From: an uncultured Actinomycetes bacterium
GTDB lineage: Bacteria > Actinomycetota > Actinomycetes > Nanopelagicales > Nanopelagicaceae
DNA length: 45,975 nucleotides
NCBI GenBank assembly: GCA_903863015.1
Contig: CAIPAI010000041.1
Coordinates: 1 to 45,975, forward strand
Reading direction: 5' to 3'
Position 1 is the stretch's first letter. Every line of letters starts with the position of its first letter. Both the position numbers and the translations under genes were made by a program. Positions 34,982 to 41,755 of the stretch are shown here, in pieces. The notes beneath the pieces are model-generated. The model saw nothing but the letters and a program-made list of their open reading frames with translations. It had not been told where the DNA came from and made no database searches.

Positions 34982-36552
34982 CAGTTGCACCTTCGAGCGT
35001 GATGGGGGCCGACCAGGTTCTCACTGCGGATGCTCTGGAATTCGTACTCCATTTGGATCGCCTCTTCCACGACCGTCGAGACGCACTCTTAGGTGCCCGC
35101 CGTGCCCGCCGCAACCAATTAGCGGCCGGGGAGAGTCTGGATTTCCTCCCCGAGACCGCTGGCATCCGGAGCTCAGAGTGGCAGGTCGCCAAGGCCCCAG
35201 CCGACCTTTGCGACCGCCGGGTAGAGATCACCGGCCCTACCGACCCCAAGATGGCAATCAACGCCCTCAATTCCGGTGCCCGAGTCTGGCTGGCTGACCT
35301 CGAAGACTCCAACACCCCCCACTGGAAGAACGTGGTGGAGGGGCAAGTGGTCCTTCAGGGGGTTTCCCGTAAGAACCTTTCCTTCACCTCGCCCGAGGGC
35401 AAACAGTACGCACTCAAGGAGGGAGCGCTCGCCACGTTGGTGGTTCGTCCACGCGGTTGGCACTTCGACGAGAAGCACCTCACCGAAAATGGCCGCCCAG
35501 TTGTTGGCGCGATTTTTGATTTCGGAATGCACTTCTTTCACAATGCAAAAGAACTCATCGCGCGTGGATCTGGGCCTTACTTCTACTTACCGAAAATGGA
35601 GAGCCATCTCGAGGCACGTTTGTGGAATGACATTTTTGTTGAGGCGCAAAAGGTTCTTGGGATTCCACACGGAACAATCCGTGCCACCGTTCTCATCGAA
35701 ACAATTCCTGCTGCTTTCGAAATGGAAGAGATCCTCTACGAATTAAAAGATCATGCAAGCGGTCTTAATGCAGGTCGTTGGGATTACATGTTCTCTATCG
35801 TTAAGAACTTCCGCGATGCTGGCGCAAAGTTTGTGCTCCCAGATCGTGCTTCGCTTACCATGACCGCTCCGATGATGCGGGCATACACCGATCTACTCGT
35901 CTCTACTTGTCACAAGCGCGGTGCATTCGCGATGGGCGGTATGGCGGCGTTTATACCAAGTCGCAAAGATGAAGAGATTAACAAGATCGCGATCGAAAAA
36001 GTCACCGCTGATAAGAATCGTGAAGTTACCGATGGTTTCGACGGCTCTTGGGTTGCCCATCCAGATCTTGTTTCGCTCTGCGCAGATATCTTTACCTCTG
36101 TTCTGGGAGCTCGACCCAATCAATTAGATCGACTTCGCCCAGACGTGCATGTCACTGCAGCGCAACTACTATCCGTAGATCAAACACCAGGCTCGGTAAG
36201 TGAAGCGGGGCTGCAACAGAACATTGATATCGCCTTGCAATACTTGGCCGCTTGGCTCGACGGAAATGGCGCAGCTTCAATTCATAATTTGATGGAAGAT
36301 GCTGCCACTGCTGAGATTTCTCGCTCGCAAATCTGGCAGCAAGTGCGCAACTCAGTGACCTACTCAGATACTGGACGCGTGGCGACTAAGGCATTGGTCC
36401 AAGAAGCTCTAAATACAGAGGTCCTACGTCTTAAAGAGGCGGGATTTGACCCAGAGAAATTGGCGCAGGCAGCGCAACTTTTCGAGCGAGTAAGCCTGGC
36501 CGATGAGTACGTAGATTTCCTCACCCTTCCAGCACTCGAGATGATCGACTAG
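34978..36552 (+). CDS. aceB: Malate synthase (A type)
   Basis: It condenses glyoxylate with acetyl-CoA to malate. The 524-residue length and motifs VWLADLEDSNTPHW, VRPRGWHFDEKHL, GLNAGRWDYMFSIVK and AFAMGGMAAFIPSR identify the A form. No isocitrate lyase is present, so the glyoxylate here most likely comes from purine breakdown rather than the glyoxylate shunt. It is joined by ATGA to the malic enzyme gene upstream and ends directly before the allantoinase ATG. Confidence 0.95.
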   Translation: MTVAPSSVMGADQVLTADALEFVLHLDRLFHDRRDALLGARRARRNQLAAGESLDFLPETAGIRSSEWQVAKAPADLCDRRVEITGPTDPKMAINALNSGARVWLADLEDSNTPHWKNVVEGQVVLQGVSRKNLSFTSPEGKQYALKEGALATLVVRPRGWHFDEKHLTENGRPVVGAIFDFGMHFFHNAKELIARGSGPYFYLPKMESHLEARLWNDIFVEAQKVLGIPHGTIRATVLIETIPAAFEMEEILYELKDHASGLNAGRWDYMFSIVKNFRDAGAKFVLPDRASLTMTAPMMRAYTDLLVSTCHKRGAFAMGGMAAFIPSRKDEEINKIAIEKVTADKNREVTDGFDGSWVAHPDLVSLCADIFTSVLGARPNQLDRLRPDVHVTAAQLLSVDQTPGSVSEAGLQQNIDIALQYLAAWLDGNGAASIHNLMEDAATAEISRSQIWQQVRNSVTYSDTGRVATKALVQEALNTEVLRLKEAGFDPEKLAQAAQLFERVSLADEYVDFLTLPALEMID

Positions 36553-37902
36553 ATGGATTACGAACTCATCGTTCGTTCTCTTCGCGTTGTCACTCCTCAG
36601 GGAGAAGTAGCTGCGTCTGTCGCAGTCAACAGCGGCAAAATCGTTTTGGTAACTGACTTCAACGCACAATTAGATGGTAAGAGCGATATCACTATTGAAG
36701 GTGTGCTCATGCCGGGCCTCGTTGATACTCACGTTCATATTAATGAGCCGGGTCGCACGGAGTGGGAAGGTTTCGAAACTGCAACTAAGGCAGCGGCGGC
36801 AGGTGGTGTTACCACCGTTATAGATATGCCACTCAACAGCATTCCGCCCACCACATCCGTCTTAGCCCTTAATACCAAGAAGGAAGCAGCGCTCGGCAAG
36901 ACTTCAGTTGATGTTGGCTTCTGGGGTGGCTCCATCCCCGGAAATAGCAGAGACCTTATTCCGCTTCTCAATGCCGGGGTATTCGGATTCAAATGCTTCT
37001 TACTTCATTCAGGTGTTGATGAGTTCCCGGCAACAAGTGATTTAGATTTTGCACAAGCATTAGAGATCTTGGCAAAAGTTGATGGCCTTATGGTGATTCA
37101 TGCTGAAGATGCACACGTCATTGATGAATCGGCGCGCGCGGGTTCTCGCGATTACCAAGAATTTCTTGCATCACGACCAAAGGGAGCAGAAAATACAGCG
37201 ATCGCTCAGGTTATTCGGGAAGCGCGACGCACTGGAGCGCGAGTACATGTTCTCCATCTCTCTAGCGGGGATGCTTTAGAAATAATTAAAGAAGCAAAGG
37301 CAGACGGTGTGCGCATCTCAGTAGAGACGTGCCCCCATTACCTCTCGCTCACCGCCGAAGAAGTCGCAGATGGCGCTACGCAATTCAAGTGCTGCCCACC
37401 CATTCGCGAGCGCGCCAATCAAGATGAGCTCTGGGAGGGCCTACTCTCCGGGGTGATCGATCAAGTGGTCTCAGACCACTCACCGTGCACCCCAGATCTC
37501 AAGCGTTTCGACGAGGGAGACTTTCAAAGCGCCTGGGGTGGCATCTCATCCCTCCAATTGGGTCTGCCGATCCTCTGGAGTGCGGGGTCAGCCCGCGGCG
37601 CCACCCTCACACAAATCGCGAACTGGATGTCAGCGGCGCCCGCCCGCCTCGCCGGACTCCACCAGAAGGGGGCGATCGAGGTGGGTAAAGATGCTGACCT
37701 GCTGGAGTTCCAGCCAGCCAAGGAGTTCACCGTCACCCCCGCCGAACTCTTCCATCGCAACTCGGTTTCGCCTTACGCCGGAAAAGTTCTTCAAGGTGTG
37801 GTGCAACAAACCTGGCTTCGTGGGACTCTGATCTATCAAAATGGTGCTCTGACCGGGGCACCCCGCGGGCAATTCCTCTACCGAGAAGGAAATACTCAAT
37901 GA
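36553..37902 (+). CDS. allB: Allantoinase
   Basis: It hydrolyses allantoin to allantoate. The 449-residue cyclic amidohydrolase has the metal motif DTHVHINEPGRTEWEGFET, a lysine in FGFKCFLLHSG that is probably carboxylated to bridge two metals, H in ETCPHYLSL, and D in VSDHSPCTPD. Dihydropyrimidinase and dihydroorotase relatives differ at these sites, and the neighbouring allantoicase supports the call. The ATG directly follows the malate synthase stop. Confidence 0.94.
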   Translation: MDYELIVRSLRVVTPQGEVAASVAVNSGKIVLVTDFNAQLDGKSDITIEGVLMPGLVDTHVHINEPGRTEWEGFETATKAAAAGGVTTVIDMPLNSIPPTTSVLALNTKKEAALGKTSVDVGFWGGSIPGNSRDLIPLLNAGVFGFKCFLLHSGVDEFPATSDLDFAQALEILAKVDGLMVIHAEDAHVIDESARAGSRDYQEFLASRPKGAENTAIAQVIREARRTGARVHVLHLSSGDALEIIKEAKADGVRISVETCPHYLSLTAEEVADGATQFKCCPPIRERANQDELWEGLLSGVIDQVVSDHSPCTPDLKRFDEGDFQSAWGGISSLQLGLPILWSAGSARGATLTQIANWMSAAPARLAGLHQKGAIEVGKDADLLEFQPAKEFTVTPAELFHRNSVSPYAGKVLQGVVQQTWLRGTLIYQNGALTGAPRGQFLYREGNTQ

Positions 37903-38963
37903 GCGATTTTCGTAATCTCACTGATTTAGCAGCCCGCCGTTTCGGCTCTGGCGTCATCGCAGCTAACGATGAGTTCTTCGCGGAGAAAGAGAGCCTGCTC
38001 AATGAAGGGCGCGCAGATTTTCACGGACATACTTTCGGACACAAAGGGCAAGTTTACGACGGTTGGGAGACTCGGCGCCGCCGCGAGCCAGGGCATGATT
38101 GGGTAATTGTGCGTCTTGGCGCCGCCGGCATCGTGCGCGGAGTTGTCATTGATACCGGAAATTTCACTGGTAATTATCCAGAACAAGCATCTGTTGAAGG
38201 CGTTGCACTTGAAGGAAATCCATCTCCTGCAGAAGTTGAAGCCGCCGAATGGACCACACTCCTAGCACCTTCTGATCTCAAGGGTGATCACGAAAATCTT
38301 TTTGAAATCAAGAATGAATTACGGTGGACACACATTCGTCTCTCTATTTACCCCGATGGTGGAGTCGCACGCTTCCGAGTTCATGGTGAGGTCGTTCCCG
38401 ATCCGCGTTGGATCATTGCGCGCCACACGATCGATCTCACTGGTTTAGAAAATGGTGGAGAACTGATTGGTTGCAGCGACGACTTCTACTCTTCTTCACG
38501 CAACACCTTACTTCCAGGCTTGGCGCGTAGCCAGGGAGACGGTTGGGAGAACCGTCGCCGTCGACATGGTGGTAACGATTGGTTTGCCGTCGCGCTCGCA
38601 GTTGAAGGGATTGTCACTGCTGTTGAAGTAGATACCACTCACTTCAAAGGAAATGCTCCCGGCGAAATTATGGTGACTGCTGGAGATGCCTCACATTTGA
38701 AGAAGTCTCCTGGGAGTGAAGAGCTCGTCGGAAAGCAACGCGTGCAACCTGATACGCCACACCGCTACCTCGTGAAGAGCGACGTACCCGTTAATGCCGT
38801 AAGACTCGATGTCTTTCCAGATGGTGGTCTCGGCCGGTTTAGAGTGTGGGGCGTTCCCACGCAAGCTGGCCTTTCTGCGGCGGCTCGGCGCTGGTGGAAT
38901 TCACTGCCAGAGAGTCACCGCAGCGCAATCACTCTCTCGAGTGAGATCAAAGATCTGCTGTGA
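37899..38963 (+). CDS. alc: Allantoicase
   Basis: It hydrolyses allantoate to ureidoglycolate and urea. The 354-residue protein is an internal duplication of a jelly-roll domain. GWETRRRREPGHDW and GWENRRRRHGGNDW are the same motif in the two halves, followed by VIDTGNFTGNYP and VDTTHFKGNAPG. RFRVHGE and RFRVWGVP end each half. It overlaps allantoinase by four bases and the next gene by four, so the three are translationally coupled. Confidence 0.95.
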   Translation: MSDFRNLTDLAARRFGSGVIAANDEFFAEKESLLNEGRADFHGHTFGHKGQVYDGWETRRRREPGHDWVIVRLGAAGIVRGVVIDTGNFTGNYPEQASVEGVALEGNPSPAEVEAAEWTTLLAPSDLKGDHENLFEIKNELRWTHIRLSIYPDGGVARFRVHGEVVPDPRWIIARHTIDLTGLENGGELIGCSDDFYSSSRNTLLPGLARSQGDGWENRRRRHGGNDWFAVALAVEGIVTAVEVDTTHFKGNAPGEIMVTAGDASHLKKSPGSEELVGKQRVQPDTPHRYLVKSDVPVNAVRLDVFPDGGLGRFRVWGVPTQAGLSAAARRWWNSLPESHRSAITLSSEIKDLL

Positions 38964-40207
38964 GTTCACTCAGCAAAGATTTCTTCAAACAGGCGAGCAA
39001 ATACCTGACTGAAGTAGATACGACGCTCGCCGAGCGCTACCCAGGAGACTTTGGTGGCCGCCAGCCAATTCACACCTGTTATGTCCCAGCCGATAAGTTC
39101 TTCACCCGAACCATCCATGAATGGGGCGAGCAGGCTCGGAGCGCACTGAGTACTCACGCAAGGAGCGCCGCAGAATTTGCCGAAGTCATTGGAGTCGATG
39201 AGACGGTCGTTGCTGATTGGTGGCCTCGTTTGCAAGAAAAATTGGCAAGCGAACCCATTGAAGATCTGCGTATCGATTTTGAAGATGGATATGGTCGGCG
39301 AAGTGACAGCGAAGAAGACGATCATGTAACGAGCGCACTTGCCTCGATGCAATCTCTCACTACCGCATTCACTGGTATCCGCATGAAGAGTCTTGAAGCG
39401 GTCACTCGTGATCGTGCCCTTCGCACACTCGATCAGTTCATTACAGGATTGGCGAAGCAAGGTGGAGTGCCCCAGAATTTCGTGGTTACTCTTCCGAAAG
39501 TTACCTTTGTTGAACAAGTAGAAGTAATGGTTGAGGCTTGTCAGGAACTAGAACATTCGTTAAAACTCAAAGCTGGCACTATTAGATTCGAAATTCAGAT
39601 CGAAACTACACAGGCGATTGTCAGTCCTAAGGGAAAAGTAACCGCCGCCCTCATGATTGACGCAGCACAAGGTCGCCTCACAGCATTTCACTACGGGACC
39701 TACGATTATTCAGCCGCGGCTGGCATCTCGGCTGCCTACCAAACGCTAGACCACCCCGCGGCAGATTTTGCGAAATCACTTCTACAAGTAGTTGCGGCCG
39801 GAACTGGCGTACGTCTTTCGGATGGATCCACGAACATCATTCCTATTGGTGAGCGCGACTCAGTGCACGCGGCGTGGGCCAATCATTACCGTCTCGTAAG
39901 ACGATCACTAGAACGCGGTTTCTACCAAGGATGGGATTTACACGGCGCTCAGATTCCGACTCGAATTGCCGCGAACTTCACTTTCTACCGAGAGGGTTTG
40001 GCTGCGGCTTCCCAACGTCTACGTACCTATCTTGATAAAGCCGAATCTGGCACCATGGACGAGCCAGCCACCGCATTGGCCCTCGCAGGATACTTTCTCC
40101 GCGGGCTCGATTCCGGGGCGATTACTTCCGCAGAAATGTCTGCGCTCACGGGGCAGAGCGAAGAAGCTTTGCGCGCCCTAGTAAAGCGCCGCGGACAACT
40201 CAACTGA
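38960..40207 (+). CDS. CitE/HpcH-like aldolase/lyase of unknown function (DUF6986-like); candidate ureidoglycolate lyase
   Basis: This 415-residue protein has the motifs of HpcH/CitE TIM-barrel lyases. They are D106-F-E-D109 (family DLEDaV), R141 in GIRMKS (substrate Arg), LPK at 178-180, and the Mg ligands E215 in IETTQAI and D249 in GTYDYSAAAGI. Family members cleave or form C-C bonds and several release glyoxylate. The gene is coupled to allantoicase by a four-base overlap. No known ureidoglycolate lyase or amidohydrolase is present, so conversion of ureidoglycolate to glyoxylate and urea is an attractive but untested role. A glyoxylate-using aldolase is the alternative. The start may be GTG at 38960. 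Confidence 0.75.
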   Translation: MSSLSKDFFKQASKYLTEVDTTLAERYPGDFGGRQPIHTCYVPADKFFTRTIHEWGEQARSALSTHARSAAEFAEVIGVDETVVADWWPRLQEKLASEPIEDLRIDFEDGYGRRSDSEEDDHVTSALASMQSLTTAFTGIRMKSLEAVTRDRALRTLDQFITGLAKQGGVPQNFVVTLPKVTFVEQVEVMVEACQELEHSLKLKAGTIRFEIQIETTQAIVSPKGKVTAALMIDAAQGRLTAFHYGTYDYSAAAGISAAYQTLDHPAADFAKSLLQVVAAGTGVRLSDGSTNIIPIGERDSVHAAWANHYRLVRRSLERGFYQGWDLHGAQIPTRIAANFTFYREGLAAASQRLRTYLDKAESGTMDEPATALALAGYFLRGLDSGAITSAEMSALTGQSEEALRALVKRRGQLN

Positions 40208-40208
40208 C

Positions 40209-40214
40209 TAGACT
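40209..40214 (+). promoter_or_regulatory. Candidate -10 box of the DedA gene (leaderless)
   Basis: TAGACT ends six bases before the GTG at 40221, the same spacing as at upp and uraD. It begins two bases after the stop of the lyase gene. No good -35 box is visible. Confidence 0.35.
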
Positions 40215-40220
40215 GCACCA

Positions 40221-40829
40221 GTGAACTCAGTACTTGCGGCATCATTCGATACCCAACTCTCTCCCCTAACGCCCTTCCTGCTCTATGTAGTTGTGTGGGG
40301 TTTGGTCTTCGTTGAAACCGCACTACTCATCGGGTTCTTTCTTCCCGGCGACTCCATTCTCTTTAGCGCCGGGCTCGTTGCCGCAGCACGGGGAGATGTC
40401 AATATTGTCATTCTGGCAACTGGTGTTTTCCTAGTTGCTTTCTTTGGTGACCAAATAGCCTTCGTGATCGGGCGTCACTACGGCAGACCCTATTTAGAGA
40501 AACATCAGACCCCGAGGCGCGCCAGGCTGGTAGCCAGGAGTGAGCGTTTCTATGAGCGATATGGATTTTGGGCGGTCATCATCGCTCGTTACTTGCCATG
40601 GGTGCGCACTTTTGTTCCAGTGATCGCCGGCGTGGGCAAAATGCACTATTACCGATTCCTCTTAGCGAATTTCATTGGCGCACTCTCTTGGGGAGTTCTG
40701 ATCACAGTCGCTGGGTTTTATGCCGGAAGTATTCCCGCTGTGAAGAGCGCGTCGTATGCCTTGGCCGGAATTTTCATAACGCTTTCGATCGTTTCTTCCT
40801 TGCGACGTGGTTCTAAGAAGGGCGAGTAA
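40221..40829 (+). CDS. DedA-family membrane protein
   Basis: This 202-residue integral membrane protein belongs to the DedA/VTT family, whose members act as phospholipid or polyprenyl-phosphate flippases. Marks are FFLPGDSILFSAG with re-entrant glycines, GDQIAFVIGRHYGRP, and ARYLPWVRTFVPVIAGVGKM with the conserved arginine and proline. It has about five hydrophobic segments and a short basic tail. It starts with GTG at 40221 and is probably transcribed apart from the purine genes. Its 3' end overlaps the convergent phosphotransferase gene by 17 bases. Confidence 0.88.
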   Translation: MNSVLAASFDTQLSPLTPFLLYVVVWGLVFVETALLIGFFLPGDSILFSAGLVAAARGDVNIVILATGVFLVAFFGDQIAFVIGRHYGRPYLEKHQTPRRARLVARSERFYERYGFWAVIIARYLPWVRTFVPVIAGVGKMHYYRFLLANFIGALSWGVLITVAGFYAGSIPAVKSASYALAGIFITLSIVSSLRRGSKKGE

Positions 40830-41748
40830 CAGCTTCTAGCATCTGCTCGAAACGTGGGCTGTTGAAATCACTCTCTGCACGTTCATACTTCTCCATCCCC
40901 CAGCCCCAGAAATCAAAATCCATAGTTGAGATTGAGTCCTGGATTGAGGCCCACAGCATCCAGCCATACTTCGCAAGCAATGCAAGCAGCCAGGCACGGG
41001 CAAATTTTTCGGGGCGGTGCTTCCCGTAATAGGCATCAACTAATGGTTGTAAGTATTCGAATGATAGTGAAGCCTCCGACCACACATTTCCTAGTTCAAA
41101 GCACGCATCGTTATTCCCTGAGTATTCATAATCAATCAGCCAAATTTTGGAGCCATCGTCGATAAAGTTCCCCGGGAGGAGATCGTTATTACACGGCACT
41201 GTTCCTTCATCAAGAACTGCTAGTGCGGCAACCAGCCTTGCTAAATGCGGCTGGTAGGAGAGGTAACTCTCTGGAATGCGAAATCCTTTTTCTTGTACGG
41301 TGGCTAAGTAGCGTTGTTGAATGTCGATCATGTTGAATTCACGCACGAATGGTGGCGCCGAGTGCAGAACTCGTAAGCTTTCGGCGATACGTGGCAAATT
41401 TTCTTTTACATCCGAAGGGCCGTAGGTGCGACCTTCGAGAAAGCCGATAACGAGCACTCCTTCGCCGGGTAGATAGTCGTGTACGGGAGCGCCAATACCA
41501 ACTTCTGCGGCAATGCACGAGTTGCGATATTCGCTTTCGCGATCAATGGCTAGCGCACTCGACTCGTTACTCGACATGCGAGCTACAAAGCGACCAGTTG
41601 GTGTATCTATGGCCAAATTGGTGTTCGTTAAACCACCCGCCAATTCGAAGATATTTGTGCGGTTTTGTAGGATTGAAATCTTATTAAGGCGCGCTCCGTA
41701 GAGTTCCTCCCACTCTTGCGTGCCTTTAGTCACGTAAGCAGGATACAT
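40813..41748 (-). CDS. Choline/ethanolamine kinase-like phosphotransferase
   Basis: This 311-residue cytoplasmic kinase resembles LicA-type choline kinases. It has GGLTNTNLAIDTP in the N-lobe, RFVARM with a small-residue variation, a catalytic loop CNNDLLPGNF and the metal motif IDYEYSGNNDACFELGN. The usual histidine of HND in the catalytic loop is asparagine; I cannot tell whether this alters activity. The ATG at 41748 follows AAGGA. It diverges from the flavoprotein gene with seven bases between start codons, so both may respond to methylated-amine supply. Confidence 0.8.
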   Translation of the reverse strand: MYPAYVTKGTQEWEELYGARLNKISILQNRTNIFELAGGLTNTNLAIDTPTGRFVARMSSNESSALAIDRESEYRNSCIAAEVGIGAPVHDYLPGEGVLVIGFLEGRTYGPSDVKENLPRIAESLRVLHSAPPFVREFNMIDIQQRYLATVQEKGFRIPESYLSYQPHLARLVAALAVLDEGTVPCNNDLLPGNFIDDGSKIWLIDYEYSGNNDACFELGNVWSEASLSFEYLQPLVDAYYGKHRPEKFARAWLLALLAKYGWMLWASIQDSISTMDFDFWGWGMEKYERAESDFNSPRFEQMLEAVTRPS

Positions 41749-41749
41749 T
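41744..41749 (+). promoter_or_regulatory. Candidate -10 box of the flavoprotein gene (leaderless)
   Basis: TACATT lies six bases before the ATG at 41756 and overlaps the start codon of the divergent kinase gene. The -35 region has no good match, so support comes from the -10 sequence and spacing. Confidence 0.35.
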
Positions 41750-41755
41750 TTCCTT

